This document shows, in pieces, positions 28,025-37,143 of a stretch of DNA of 64,000 bases. Every line of letters starts with the position of its first letter. Within the stretch, counting starts at the first letter, position 1. This stretch comes from an uncultured Pseudomonadales bacterium (GTDB taxonomy: Bacteria; Pseudomonadota; Gammaproteobacteria; Pseudomonadales; Azotimanducaceae), in the NCBI GenBank assembly GCA_958296295.1, contig OY282460.1, positions 2,852,001 to 2,916,000 of the forward strand, written 5' to 3'. The position numbers were made by a program, and so were the translations under genes. The notes beneath the pieces were generated by a model. The model saw nothing but the letters and a program-made list of their open reading frames with translations. It had not been told where the DNA came from and made no database searches.

Positions 28025-28666
28025 TCACGGCCGCACCTCCAACACCTCGCCGCTTGCGCGGGAGGGTTCCAGGGCGTACCACTCTCGCAGGGTTGTGCGC
28101 CAAGGGCGTTTTGCGCACTTGTCGGCGAGCTCGTAGAACGTGGGGCGGCCGGGGTCGGCGATCACCACGCGCTGCACGCCCGCCCCGAGGGCTCGCTCCA
28201 CCAAGGCGAAGAGCGGTTTCACCATCTTCTCCCAGAAACAAATGTCCGAGCCGATGAGCGCGTACACGCCGGCGAGCCGGGTCGCGTCTAAGGCGTTGAA
28301 GTCCGCTTGCAGCTGCGCCACGCTCACATCGTTCAAGGCCGCGGTGATTTCCAGAAAAGGAAAGACGTTCTCGTCCAGATCAACGCCCGTCACTTTGGCC
28401 TTGAAGCGACGGGCGCAGAATACGGCACCCGGCCCCCAACCGCAGCCGATCTCCATCACCCGGGCGTGCACTCGCACGGGATTGTGCAGCAGGTAGTCCA
28501 TGAGCAAGAAGCTCGACCGCCACGCCTTGTTGCCGTGGCTGGAGGGTTGATAGGCGCGCCGGAGCCGGCGGATGATGCGGTGCTGCGAAGTGAGAAGGTA
28601 AATCCCGTAGGCGCGGTAGACGTGCTCCTCCGGCAAACGTTCCAACTCGGGCATGGTGTTGCGCAC
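28025..28666 (-). CDS. Class I SAM-dependent methyltransferase
   Basis: 213 residues. The SAM-binding motif I is 'VMEIGCGWGPGAVFCARRF' at about 70-88, followed by 'VTGVDLDENVFPFLEI' with the acidic ribose ligand. The 'GSDICFWEKMVKPLFALVE' block resembles protein-lysine or nicotinamide-type methyltransferases with a Rossmann core (inference). The substrate is unknown. ATG 28654 is an alternative start. It lies 152 bp downstream of the ABC permease gene on the same strand and may be at the end of that transcript. Its C-terminus has no membrane or export features. Confidence 0.8.
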   Translation of the reverse strand: MRNTMPELERLPEEHVYRAYGIYLLTSQHRIIRRLRRAYQPSSHGNKAWRSSFLLMDYLLHNPVRVHARVMEIGCGWGPGAVFCARRFKAKVTGVDLDENVFPFLEITAALNDVSVAQLQADFNALDATRLAGVYALIGSDICFWEKMVKPLFALVERALGAGVQRVVIADPGRPTFYELADKCAKRPWRTTLREWYALEPSRASGEVLEVRP

Positions 28667-28818
28667 TCGGCAGACGGCGGGAGCGGTAGACTATCGCAGG
28701 TTCCTCCCCCGACTCCGCACGCGACTCGTCGGATCCAGCGTTCCACCGACCGTAGCGGCCTTCACACCCAAAACCGCCATTGCCCCGGTAGTGCAGTCCG
28801 CGGCGTCGTCCGCCGCGG

Positions 28819-30060
28819 CTAGTCCCCGGTTTGGCCCGATGTCTGCCCACCGGGCGAATCGCCATTGGGCGCGAGATCGTCCGGCGAGAACGGGTTGTTT
28901 GTTTGCCGGCCTTCGCCTTGCGTTGGCGCGGCCTCGTCCGTCGGCCGCCGTGTGGCCGGTTGCAGATTCCGCGGTGCGAAGATCGTTTCGCCGGGATTGG
29001 CCGGCGCTTCTGGCGCGGCAGACGCGGCACCATCCTGCAAGGTTTTCTCAAGGGCGTCGATGCGTTCTTGGGCGCGACGGCGTTTCTCCGCTTGCACCGT
29101 CGCTTTGCACTCCTCTACGCCCACGGTGCCGGCGAAGTAGACCGTGCCTATGCCGGCCACGCAGACGAGCAAAAAAAGCGCGAGCGCCGGATTTCCCAAT
29201 TTGGACGAAACGACGTTCCGGCCGGCGGCGGCCTTGGCGCCTGTGCCGGCTTCCCGACGTCTCAGGATTTCGTAGACGACGGCCCCGGCAAGCGTCAGCG
29301 CGACGATGGCAACCGCCAGCGCGCTGATCGACGGGTTGATTCCGTGGCGCACCTTGCTGGCGACCACCGTAACCAACGTCTCCTGCGTGAGGCTGGTGAA
29401 CACCGTCGTGTTGTAGTTCTCGAAAGACGCAAGGAACGCCAGCACCCCGGACGAAGCGATGGCCGGTTTCAGGAACGGCAGCAGCACCTTGCGAAAACTC
29501 TGGCCGGGAGTGGCGCCCAAGTCCAACGCCGCCTCCTCCTGCGTGGCGTCGAAACGTTGCAACCGCGCCATGAAAACCAACAGGCAATAGGCGGCCACGA
29601 ACGTCGTCTGGCCGACGATAGTAAGGAACATTCCGTCGTAAAACACGCTCTCGTCGCCCGCGCCGAACATGCGTCCAAGCCGATCCCAAAAAACCAGCGT
29701 CGAGATCCCCAGCACCACGCCCGGAATGAGAATTGGCGACACCGCCACCGTGTAGTACCACGGCTTAGCGCGATCCGGAATGCGCGTTAGAAAAAGCGCG
29801 CCAGCCATGCCGATAGGCACGGAAAGCAAGACGACGCCGATGCCGATGTACACGCTGTTCGCCAAGCCATCCACTAGTCTGACGTCATTCGCGAGCACAC
29901 CGAACCATTCCACGGAAAAACACTCGAACGGGGCGACGCGCGGAAAGGCCGAGCTGTTGAACGCCGTGACGGCCATCACGACTAGCGGGCCAAGCAAATA
30001 GCAGAAAAAAAGAACGACGAAAGCCGTCAGAAAAATGCCGGCGAATCTCGTCGAAGTCAC
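28819..30060 (-). CDS. Polyamine-type ABC permease (PotC-like) with extra C-terminal region
   Basis: 413 residues; PotC-type permeases are usually about 260-290. The first about 275 residues are a normal inner-membrane permease with the EAA loop 'EEAALDLGATPGQSFRKVLL'. A further about 135 residues follow: an additional hydrophobic helix ('ALALFLLVCVAGIGTVYFAG'), a charged coiled-coil-like stretch ('AEKRRRAQERIDALEKTL') and a Pro/Gly/Asn-rich tail ending in 'GGQTSGQTGD'. The GTG at 30060 overlaps the stop of the upstream permease (GTGA). It is the last gene of the transporter operon. The tail could be a fused small envelope protein. Confidence 0.88.
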   Translation of the reverse strand: MTSTRFAGIFLTAFVVLFFCYLLGPLVVMAVTAFNSSAFPRVAPFECFSVEWFGVLANDVRLVDGLANSVYIGIGVVLLSVPIGMAGALFLTRIPDRAKPWYYTVAVSPILIPGVVLGISTLVFWDRLGRMFGAGDESVFYDGMFLTIVGQTTFVAAYCLLVFMARLQRFDATQEEAALDLGATPGQSFRKVLLPFLKPAIASSGVLAFLASFENYNTTVFTSLTQETLVTVVASKVRHGINPSISALAVAIVALTLAGAVVYEILRRREAGTGAKAAAGRNVVSSKLGNPALALFLLVCVAGIGTVYFAGTVGVEECKATVQAEKRRRAQERIDALEKTLQDGAASAAPEAPANPGETIFAPRNLQPATRRPTDEAAPTQGEGRQTNNPFSPDDLAPNGDSPGGQTSGQTGD

Positions 30061-31010
30061 TTTCCGAGATCTCTCAGGCGCACCTTGAACACGCGCATCG
30101 CCACCAGCACGAGCACCAACGCCGAGATCAAGAGCGCGATGGCGTAAGCGGAACCGCGCGGCCAATTGTTGCCGGTGTTGAACCACTGGTAGATTATTTG
30201 CGTGAACCAGAGGCTGCTCGGGCCGCCGAGAATCTGTGGCGTGGCGAGCGCGCCGGCGCTCAGCATGAACACCATCGCGCAGCCGGAACTGATGCCGGGT
30301 TTGGCGAACGGAATCACAACGCGCCAATGCACGCGCAGCCACGAGGCACCCATGTCGCGCGCCGCTTCGATCTGGCTTTTGTCAAGATGTTCCAAAGCGT
30401 TGTAGAGCGGAAAGACCATCAACAGAACGAACGCGTAAGTCAGGCCGCTGTAAAGCGCCACGTTGTCGCGGAAGAAATCCATTGGTTCCTCGACGGCGCC
30501 GACGCCAAGCAGCACGTCGTTCACCAAGCCGCTCGTGCCGAACAGGATGCGAAACGCGAAAGCGCGCAGAATCTCGTTCAACCAGAACGGCACCACAAGC
30601 AGCACCATCATCAAACGCGCGAACCCGCCGTGCGCCGATTGCGCCAACAAAAACGCGATGGGATAGCAGATCGCCAAGTCCACCGCGGCCACGAACAACG
30701 CCGCCAGCAGCGTGCGCCCGAGCACGGCCAGATCCACCGTGTTGTATTCACCTTCGCCTCCCGCCCCGCCGCGAACGAGGTACTCGTAATGTTCCAACGT
30801 GTACACATCGCGCGGCCCGCCCTGCTCCGTCGGTGGCAGATTGGGTCGGAACGAGAAGTCCGCCATCGCCAATTGCGGCACCAGGACGAGCGCGAGAATC
30901 CAAAATCCAACCAAGACGAGAACGGACGCGCCGAGCCCGGCGCCGTAACGCGCGAAAAAGGCGCGCGGCCACGCGAACGTCCCGGGCGGCGTAGCCGGCC
31001 CCGAGTTCAT
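30057..31010 (-). CDS. Polyamine-type ABC permease (PotB-like)
   Basis: 317 residues, six predicted membrane helices. It has an N-terminal periplasmic loop with 'PRDVYTLEHYEYLV', the core 'RTLLAALFVAAVDLAICYP' and EAA loop 'IEAARDMGASWLRVHWRVVI'. It matches PotB/PotH-type permeases that partner PotC-like subunits. It sits between the ATPase and the second permease, overlapping the latter by 4 nt. Confidence 0.9.
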   Translation of the reverse strand: MNSGPATPPGTFAWPRAFFARYGAGLGASVLVLVGFWILALVLVPQLAMADFSFRPNLPPTEQGGPRDVYTLEHYEYLVRGGAGGEGEYNTVDLAVLGRTLLAALFVAAVDLAICYPIAFLLAQSAHGGFARLMMVLLVVPFWLNEILRAFAFRILFGTSGLVNDVLLGVGAVEEPMDFFRDNVALYSGLTYAFVLLMVFPLYNALEHLDKSQIEAARDMGASWLRVHWRVVIPFAKPGISSGCAMVFMLSAGALATPQILGGPSSLWFTQIIYQWFNTGNNWPRGSAYAIALLISALVLVLVAMRVFKVRLRDLGK

Positions 31011-31056
31011 TGAGCGGACATGCCGCTGGCGAACGCTATCGCTGCCATCGTCGCGT

Positions 31057-32142
31057 TCATTCGGCGGCCAACGGCCCCTCGGGCAGCGCGACCGCGCGCC
31101 GGGCGGAAAACCCGATCACAACGCGGCCCGCATCCTCACCGTCCGACCCCGCTTCGGCGTGAACACGAGTGGCCGTGACGCGCAGATCACCCGCGAGTTC
31201 AAGGAACACGCGCCAAAGGTTTCCCTCGAATGCGCTTGCGGCGACGGTGGCCGCCATGCGGTTTTCCACATCCTCGGAGGGCGCGAAACGTATCGCTTCC
31301 GGCCGCACGAAGACCAGCGCGGCATCGCCCACACGCAACTTTTCGTCGGGCTTCGCGCGCAACAGGCCCGCCTTGGTCGCCACCGTGGCGTAGTTCGAAT
31401 CCAGCGCCGTGACCGTGCCGGGGAAGACGTTGTTCTCGCCGACAAAGGAAGCGACGAATGCGGAATGCGGCCGGTCGTAGAGGGTCCGCGCATCCGCCAC
31501 TTGCAGGACGGCGCCTTGGCGCATTACCGCCACCTGGTCAGACATGGCAAGCGCTTCGCCCTGATCGTGGGTTATGTAAATGAAGGTGACGCCGACGCGC
31601 CGTTGAATGGCGCGCAGTTCGCCGCGCATGTGCTCGCGCAGGTTGCGATCAAGCGCGGACAGCGGCTCGTCGAGCAGCAGCACCGCCGGCTTCGCGGCGA
31701 GGGCCCGGGCGACGGCCACGCGCTGCCGCTGGCCGCCGGAGAGCTCGTGGCACATCCTGTCGCCGTGGCCGGGCATGGCTATGAGTTCGAGCAGCTCGTC
31801 CGCCCGTTTGCGCCGGGCGGCCCGGCCAACGCCGCGCACTTCCAAAGCGAAGGCGATGTTCTGCCAAACGGGCATCAACGGGAACAACGCGAGGTTCTGA
31901 AACACCAGCGCGGTGGGGCGTTTGTGCGGGCCGATGCCCGTCATGTCCTGGCCGCCGATGCGAATCGCCCCGGCGGAAGGTTCGACGAAGCCGGATACGG
32001 CGCGCAAGAGCGTCGTCTTGCCGCAACCCGAAGGGCCGAGGAACGTGAAGAAGGCGCCGTCGGCGACGTGAACGGAAACGTCCCGCACCGCGTGGATGGG
32101 GCCGAAGCGAACGCTCACTCCGTCGAGATCGACGGCCGCCAT
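31057..32142 (-). CDS. Polyamine-type ABC transporter ATPase (PotA-like)
   Basis: 361 residues. Walker A 'GPSGCGKTTLL' near residue 37, Q-loop 'LVFQNLALFPLMPV', signature 'LSGGQRQRVAVARAL', Walker B 'AVLLLDEPLSALD' and switch His in 'IYITHDQGEALAMSD'. The C-terminal about 110 residues form the TOBE-type regulatory domain of this subgroup. It powers the two permeases downstream. The gene order SBP, ATPase, PotB-like, PotC-like is typical for putrescine/spermidine-type importers, but the substrate is not proven. Confidence 0.93.
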   Translation of the reverse strand: MAAVDLDGVSVRFGPIHAVRDVSVHVADGAFFTFLGPSGCGKTTLLRAVSGFVEPSAGAIRIGGQDMTGIGPHKRPTALVFQNLALFPLMPVWQNIAFALEVRGVGRAARRKRADELLELIAMPGHGDRMCHELSGGQRQRVAVARALAAKPAVLLLDEPLSALDRNLREHMRGELRAIQRRVGVTFIYITHDQGEALAMSDQVAVMRQGAVLQVADARTLYDRPHSAFVASFVGENNVFPGTVTALDSNYATVATKAGLLRAKPDEKLRVGDAALVFVRPEAIRFAPSEDVENRMAATVAASAFEGNLWRVFLELAGDLRVTATRVHAEAGSDGEDAGRVVIGFSARRAVALPEGPLAAE

Positions 32143-32234
32143 TGATCTTCCGAGTCAGAGCGTTCGGGGAAGACGCGACCGCGCACGGCCACTCGGCCAA
32201 CGCCACCCCAGCAAGCGCCCTGCAACACCCCGCA

Positions 32235-33419
32235 TCAGGCGCTCACGAACTGGTTGCGATACTCCGTGCGGGCGTCCGCGTACCACTGCGGCTCCTTGGG
32301 CCACGGCCACAAGTTGCCGAGCGCGTTGCCGGGATAAACGGAGGCGAACACCGCCGCGTAGCGGCTGCTGGCGTGCTCGTCCGCGCCGAGCACCGCCGAG
32401 TTGTAGCCGTGGCCGGCGCCCCAGGCGCCGTTTTCGCCGCCATCGATGCACTTGCCGGCCACCTCGGGCCGCAGGCAGAAATCTATGAACGCGTAGGCGG
32501 CGTCGACGTTGACGGCGCTGCGGGACAACGCCACGCCGTCCACCCACGCCAGCGCGCCCTCCACCGGCGCTCGGTATTGCACCGGCTCGCCGCTTTCCAT
32601 GAGTCTGATCGGCGGGCCGTCCCACGTCTGGCCAGCCACCACGCCATCGTTCAGCAGGCCGTTGTTTTGCGTGTCCGCATCGTTCCAGAACAATTTCACC
32701 TGTTCCTTGTTGGCGATGCAGAAGTCCGTGACGATTCGCCAAGTGGCCCGCATGGCGCGTTCGTCCTGATACGCGGCGCGCATCGCGCCCGGCGCAAGGC
32801 GGCCAACGGCCTCCAGGTGCAGGCCGGCGGCGAGCATGCCGGAGTGCGGGCGCATCATGGTCTTGCCCCGCAGGGCCGGCTGCCAAAGGTCGCCGTAGGC
32901 CGGCACGCCGTCGGCGCGGGGCGGGCGCCACAGATCCGTGCGCCACGCCACGCCTTCGGTGCCCCAGACAAGCGGCAGCCAATGCGGGCCCTCGTCGTTG
33001 AAGTTCCATTCCGTCTCGCCCACCCGCCGCATCGCGGCGTTGACATTGCCGATGTTCGCCAGGCGCGTGAAGTCCCACGGCTGGAGCAAGCCAAGCTCCG
33101 ACCATTGCGGCGACCGCATGTTGGTGGGGGTCACGATATCTATGCCGCGACCGCGCGTGGCCTTCATCTTGGCGATGGACTCCTCGTTGGAACCGATGCT
33201 GGTGGCGTGTACCACAACGCCGGTTTCCGCCTCGAACGCCTTGAGCATGTCCGGCAACATGTAGTCCGACCACATCAGGGCGTTGAGACGCGGCGCCGAC
33301 GCGGCCCGCGCCTTCGCGCCCAGCACCCAAGGCCCCGCGGCCAAGACGCCAAGCCCCTTGAGCGCCCGGCGCCGCGTGGTGGGCGTGCCACGCCCTGGCT
33401 TGCTCGCTGCGCGATTCAT
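32235..33419 (-). CDS. Polyamine-type extracellular solute-binding protein (Tat-exported)
   Basis: 394 residues. N-terminus 'TRRRALKGLGVLAAGPWVLG' is a twin-arginine signal peptide with cleavage likely near 'AKARAAS'. The mature part has the PotD/PotF pattern: 'LNALMWSDYMLPDMLKAFEA', 'DIVTPTNMRSPQWSELGLL', 'PLVWGTEGVAWRTDLW' and 'NVDAAYAFIDFCLRPEVAGK'. ATG 33419 lies 4 nt after the HAD hydrolase stop, so the enzyme genes and the transporter form one operon. The substrate is inferred as polyamine-like or another small amine or acid. Confidence 0.9.
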   Translation of the reverse strand: MNRAASKPGRGTPTTRRRALKGLGVLAAGPWVLGAKARAASAPRLNALMWSDYMLPDMLKAFEAETGVVVHATSIGSNEESIAKMKATRGRGIDIVTPTNMRSPQWSELGLLQPWDFTRLANIGNVNAAMRRVGETEWNFNDEGPHWLPLVWGTEGVAWRTDLWRPPRADGVPAYGDLWQPALRGKTMMRPHSGMLAAGLHLEAVGRLAPGAMRAAYQDERAMRATWRIVTDFCIANKEQVKLFWNDADTQNNGLLNDGVVAGQTWDGPPIRLMESGEPVQYRAPVEGALAWVDGVALSRSAVNVDAAYAFIDFCLRPEVAGKCIDGGENGAWGAGHGYNSAVLGADEHASSRYAAVFASVYPGNALGNLWPWPKEPQWYADARTEYRNQFVSA

Positions 33420-33423
33420 CGCG

Positions 33424-34086
33424 CTAGCTCGGTGCCGCCGCGCGGGCGAAGCCGAGCCCCGTCGCCGCGGCGAGTTCGGCGAGCGCCTGTTCCTCGGTCA
33501 CCACTTTGATGGTCGTCATGCCCATCGCCCGCGCCGGCTTCAGGTTGATGCCCAGATCGTCCAGGAACACCGTGTTCGCCGGCGCCACGCCAAGCCGCTC
33601 GCAGGCGATCTCGTAGATGCGCGGCTGGGGTTTGCGCACGCCCTCCACGCTGGACTCCACGACGACGTCGAAAAGCGCCATCACGCCCGCGGTCTGGGCG
33701 GCCCGTTCGTCGTTCGCGGCCTTCGCCCGGCTGTCGCCGGCCTTCTTCATGTTGTTGGTGATGCAACCCACCTTGTAGTGTTTCTTGCACTCCGCGAGCG
33801 CCGCCGCCATGCCCGGTCGGAACTCGCCGGAGAGCAGTTCAAGCACCTCCTTGCCGCCGACGCTGTGGCCCAAAGCCGCGGCTTCGCGTCGGAACTCCAC
33901 GTCGAACCCTTCCACGTCGATGCGCGAAGACTCGAACCGCGCCCAAGCGTTGCGATCCGGATTCGTCGAGTTGATGGTGCGAATGAGATCCCTCGGCAGC
34001 CCCCGCGCCTGTTCGAAACGGTGGAACGCCTCGAACGGACTGGAGGTGAACACGCCGCCGAAGTCCCACAGGACGGCCTCGATCAC
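33424..34086 (-). CDS. HAD-like hydrolase of the sEH-N/ACAD10 type
   Basis: 220 residues. Motif I 'AVLWDFGGVFTSSP' has the nucleophile Asp followed by Phe-Gly-Gly-Val, as in the N-terminal domain of soluble epoxide hydrolase and ACAD10. Motif II is 'VGCITNNMKKAG', motif III the Lys of 'GVRKPQPRIYEIA', motif IV 'TVFLDDLGINLKPAR'. Probably a phosphatase or dehalogenase-type hydrolase. The GTG start at 34086 overlaps the stop of the alpha/beta hydrolase (GTGA), and its stop is 4 nt before the solute-binding protein start. Confidence 0.87.
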   Translation of the reverse strand: MIEAVLWDFGGVFTSSPFEAFHRFEQARGLPRDLIRTINSTNPDRNAWARFESSRIDVEGFDVEFRREAAALGHSVGGKEVLELLSGEFRPGMAAALAECKKHYKVGCITNNMKKAGDSRAKAANDERAAQTAGVMALFDVVVESSVEGVRKPQPRIYEIACERLGVAPANTVFLDDLGINLKPARAMGMTTIKVVTEEQALAELAAATGLGFARAAAPS

Positions 34087-34886
34087 CGCGGTTCCTGGTC
34101 CGAGAGGAAGGCGTGGATTCGCCGGGCCAGATCTTCCGGCGCGTCGAGCTCCGGCAGGTGTCCGGCGCCATCGATGGTGGCGCTTCGCACCGGGCCGGTG
34201 ATCGCGTCCGCAAAGCGCTCGTTGCTGGCGGCGGGCAGCACGCGATCGTTCGCGCCCCGGAGCAGCAGCGTCGGCTGGGTCACGCGGTGCAGGCGCGCAA
34301 GCACGCCGGTGTCGCCGAACGGAAACAAGAGCCGCGCCGCCGCTTCCATCGCGCGCGTGCGCATCACTTGCCAATCCAGCGGGTCCGCGTCTTCCGGCAT
34401 TGCCCAAGCGGCGTTCCAGTTTTCGGCGTTCTCGCACACGAGGTTGGGAATCGCGTCCGGGCTGGGGGGTTGCGCCCAGATGTCGGCGCCCGGCGCGTCC
34501 GGGTCGAAACAGCCGAACGGCGCGATCAGCACCAGCCTGTTCACCAGGCCGCCCGCCAGCGCCGCCACCTCCGCGGCCAACGCGCCGCCGACGGAACTGC
34601 CAACCAAGTCCACCGGCGCCTCCTCAAGCCCTTCCAACGTCTCCACGGTGTGGACGATCCAATCGAGCGGGCTGTCCAAGTGGCGGAACGCCGGCGCGCC
34701 GGGGAAACCCGGCAGCGAGGGCACGAGGACGCGGCGCGTCTCGGCGAGGTGATCAAGAAACGGCACCCAGCCCGGCAGGCCGCCAACGCCGGCGAAGAAC
34801 ACCACCGGCGGCGCCGCCGGATTCACGCCGCCTTCCATCACCCGCACGGCGTGGCCGTTTACGGTGAGTTGGCGCTCGTTCGCCAT
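34083..34886 (-). CDS. Alpha/beta-fold hydrolase
   Basis: 267 residues. Catalytic Ser is in the nucleophile elbow 'LVGSSVGGALAAE', the acid in 'LLLRGANDRVLPAAS' and the His in 'IDGAGHLPELDAPED'. It starts 'LTVNGHAVRVMEGG' as in esterase or C-C-bond hydrolase relatives. ATG 34886 shares one base with the TGA of the upstream LLM gene (TGATG), and its stop overlaps the HAD start. It is therefore the second enzyme of a tightly coupled three-enzyme set. Substrate unknown. Confidence 0.88.
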   Translation of the reverse strand: MANERQLTVNGHAVRVMEGGVNPAAPPVVFFAGVGGLPGWVPFLDHLAETRRVLVPSLPGFPGAPAFRHLDSPLDWIVHTVETLEGLEEAPVDLVGSSVGGALAAEVAALAGGLVNRLVLIAPFGCFDPDAPGADIWAQPPSPDAIPNLVCENAENWNAAWAMPEDADPLDWQVMRTRAMEAAARLLFPFGDTGVLARLHRVTQPTLLLRGANDRVLPAASNERFADAITGPVRSATIDGAGHLPELDAPEDLARRIHAFLSDQEPR

Positions 34887-36151
34887 CACGCGGCCCGCGC
34901 CGCCTCGGCCACCCGCGGCGTGGCGCGTTGCGTCAAAGGCTTCGGCCACCAATCGTCCTGCCACTGGTCGTCGAAGAGATCGCGGATCTGCGGCAGCACT
35001 TTTTCGGCGTACAGGCGCGTGTTGTATTTGGCGAGTTCCGTGGACATGTTGCCGAACTGGCAGAGCAGCATCAGATGTCCCACGTTGAGGTTCACACACA
35101 CCTCGCGGATGCGCTCGGCCACTTGATCCGCATCGCCGGCGATCACGTAGCCGAGATCCAGGATGTCGCGCCAATCCCGGGCCGCGCCGCGCGGGCCTGC
35201 CGCCGGCGCCGCGCTGCGCTCGGCCGCAAGCGCCACTTGCGATTGCACCTTGGCGCGGATGGTGGCCTCGGATTGGTAGCCGGCCGGGGACGCCCACTTC
35301 GGGTTCACGTGCAGACAACGCCCGTAGAAATACTCGGCCGGCGCCTTGTAGAGCTCCAGCGCCTCTTTCTCCGTTTCGCCCACGGCGACGAACTGCAGAA
35401 AGCCGGCGCGGTACGGGTTGCGATCCTTGCCGAGGCGATCCATTTCGTCCCAAAAGCCTTTCATCGTGGCGGCGCCGGCCTTGTAGCCGAAGTAGGAAAG
35501 GTAGCTGTAGACGTAGTCCATCTGCGCGCACCAACGCCAAGTCTCCACCGAGCCGCCGCCGGGAATCCACACCGGCGGATGCGGCTGTTGCACCGGCCGC
35601 GGCCACGCGTTGACGTAGCGCAGCTTGTTGAAGCGGCCGTTGAACGAGAACGTCTCCGGCGTCTGCCAGGCCCGCATCACCAAATCGTGCGCTTCGTAGT
35701 AGCGGTCGCGCAGCTTGGAGGGGTTCTGGCCGTAGGCGAAGACGGTGTCCATCGGCGTGCCCACCGGGAAGCCGGCGATAAGGCGCCCGCCAGACATGCA
35801 GTCCAGCATGGCGAACTCTTCCGCGACCCGCGTCGGCGGGTTGTAGAGCGCCAGCGAGTTGCCCATCACGCAGATGGCCGGGGCGCGGGTGCGCCGCGTC
35901 AACGTCGCGGCGATGAGATTCGGCGACGGCATCAGCCCGTAGCCGTTCTGGTGGTGCTCGTTGCAGCAGACGCCGTCGAAGCCCACTTCGCCGGCGTACT
36001 CCAGCTCATCGAGATAGTCGTTGTAGTGCTCGTGAACGAGCCTCGCATCAAGCAGGCCGGCGTCGATGTCCACCCACACGGACGGGTGCTGCTCGCGGAA
36101 CTCGTCCGGCAACGCCTTGTACGGCATCAAATGGAACCACAGGTTTTTCAA
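34886..36151 (-). CDS. Luciferase-like (LLM) flavin monooxygenase
   Basis: 421 residues from a TTG start at 36151, which begins 'KNLWFHLMPYKALPDEF' and has GGGGAGGGG 7 nt upstream; ATG 36127 would delete conserved residues. Blocks include 'EYAGEVGFDGVCCNEHHQNG', 'MGNSLALYNPPTRVAEEFAM', 'LDCMSGGRLIAGFPVGTP' and 'DADQVAERIREVCVNLNVGH', fitting alkanal-monooxygenase-like LLM enzymes that use reduced flavin and oxygen. It is the first gene of the seven-gene minus-strand operon ending with the ABC importer. Confidence 0.9.
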   Translation of the reverse strand: MKNLWFHLMPYKALPDEFREQHPSVWVDIDAGLLDARLVHEHYNDYLDELEYAGEVGFDGVCCNEHHQNGYGLMPSPNLIAATLTRRTRAPAICVMGNSLALYNPPTRVAEEFAMLDCMSGGRLIAGFPVGTPMDTVFAYGQNPSKLRDRYYEAHDLVMRAWQTPETFSFNGRFNKLRYVNAWPRPVQQPHPPVWIPGGGSVETWRWCAQMDYVYSYLSYFGYKAGAATMKGFWDEMDRLGKDRNPYRAGFLQFVAVGETEKEALELYKAPAEYFYGRCLHVNPKWASPAGYQSEATIRAKVQSQVALAAERSAAPAAGPRGAARDWRDILDLGYVIAGDADQVAERIREVCVNLNVGHLMLLCQFGNMSTELAKYNTRLYAEKVLPQIRDLFDDQWQDDWWPKPLTQRATPRVAEAARAA

Positions 36152-36230
36152 ATCCCGTCCCCTCCCCAGCGCGATTGGCGAGATACTACTACGCTCCGCC
36201 GCCAGCGAAGGCATGAGGAGACCAAACGGA

Positions 36231-37016
36231 ATGGACATCGAGCACGGCGTCGCCGTCGTCACGGGATCGTCCTCGGGCGTCGGCGCGGCCTGCGCCCGCC
36301 AGTTGGCCGAGCGCGGGTGCCATGTGGCCATCAACTACTCGCGCAACGAGGATGGCGCGCGGCGTACGGAAGCCGCCTGCCGGGAGTTCGGGGTGGAGAC
36401 GGTGGTGGTGAAGGCCGATGTGGCGGAGGACGAGGACTGCCGGGCGCTGGCCGCCGCCGCGCTCGACAAGTGGGGCCGGATCGACGCGCTGGTGAACAAC
36501 GCCGGCACCACCAAGTTCAACCCGCACCCGCAACTCGAAGGCTTGACCAAGCAGGACTTCCTGGACATCTACGCCGTGAACGCCGTCGGCGCGTATCAAA
36601 TGACCCGCGCCGTCGCGCCGGCCATGCAGCGCGGCGGTCGCGGCAGCATCGTCAACGTCGCCTCCATCGCCGCCGTCACCGGCGTTGGCAGTTCCATCGC
36701 CTACGCCGCCTCCAAAGGGGCGATGGTGACCATGACGCTGTCTTTGGCCCGCGCCCTCGGCCCGGAAATCCGCGTCAACGCGGTGTGTCCAGGGTTCATC
36801 CAGGGCGATTGGCTGGAGCAAGGCCTCGGCAAGGAACGCTACGCGGCCGCCAAGGCCGCGGTGGAAGCGGCGGCGCCGCTGCGTCTCTCCACCACCGCGG
36901 ACACCGTCGCCGAGGCGATCCTTTATTTCGTGGCCGGGGCGGACGTGGTGACCGGCGAAACGTTGATTCTGGACGGCGGCAACCACCTCAACACCGCCCC
37001 GCTGACCCGGCGCTAG
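36231..37016 (+). CDS. Short-chain dehydrogenase/reductase
   Basis: 261 residues, classical SDR. The cofactor motif is 'VTGSSSGVGAACARQL', then 'NNAGTTKFNP', the catalytic Ser in 'IVNVASIAAVTGVG', and Tyr/Lys in 'YAASKGAM'. 'NAVCPGFIQGDWLE' and 'VTGETLILDGGNHLN' are typical C-terminal blocks; FabG-like, but the substrate is not defined. AGGAG lies about 10 nt before ATG 36231; an in-frame ATG at 36213 is possible. It is divergent from the LLM gene, with only 79 bp between their starts. Confidence 0.92.
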   Translation: MDIEHGVAVVTGSSSGVGAACARQLAERGCHVAINYSRNEDGARRTEAACREFGVETVVVKADVAEDEDCRALAAAALDKWGRIDALVNNAGTTKFNPHPQLEGLTKQDFLDIYAVNAVGAYQMTRAVAPAMQRGGRGSIVNVASIAAVTGVGSSIAYAASKGAMVTMTLSLARALGPEIRVNAVCPGFIQGDWLEQGLGKERYAAAKAAVEAAAPLRLSTTADTVAEAILYFVAGADVVTGETLILDGGNHLNTAPLTRR

Positions 37017-37143
37017 CGCGCCCTGACGGGCGCGCCGCGTCGCCGGCGCTTGAGACCACGCTGGCCGTGTAATACGCTCCCCGCTCGTTCGGGCGCACCG
37101 ACGCCGTCATCGAACCGTTTGACAAACGCCACGAGGAAGGCCC

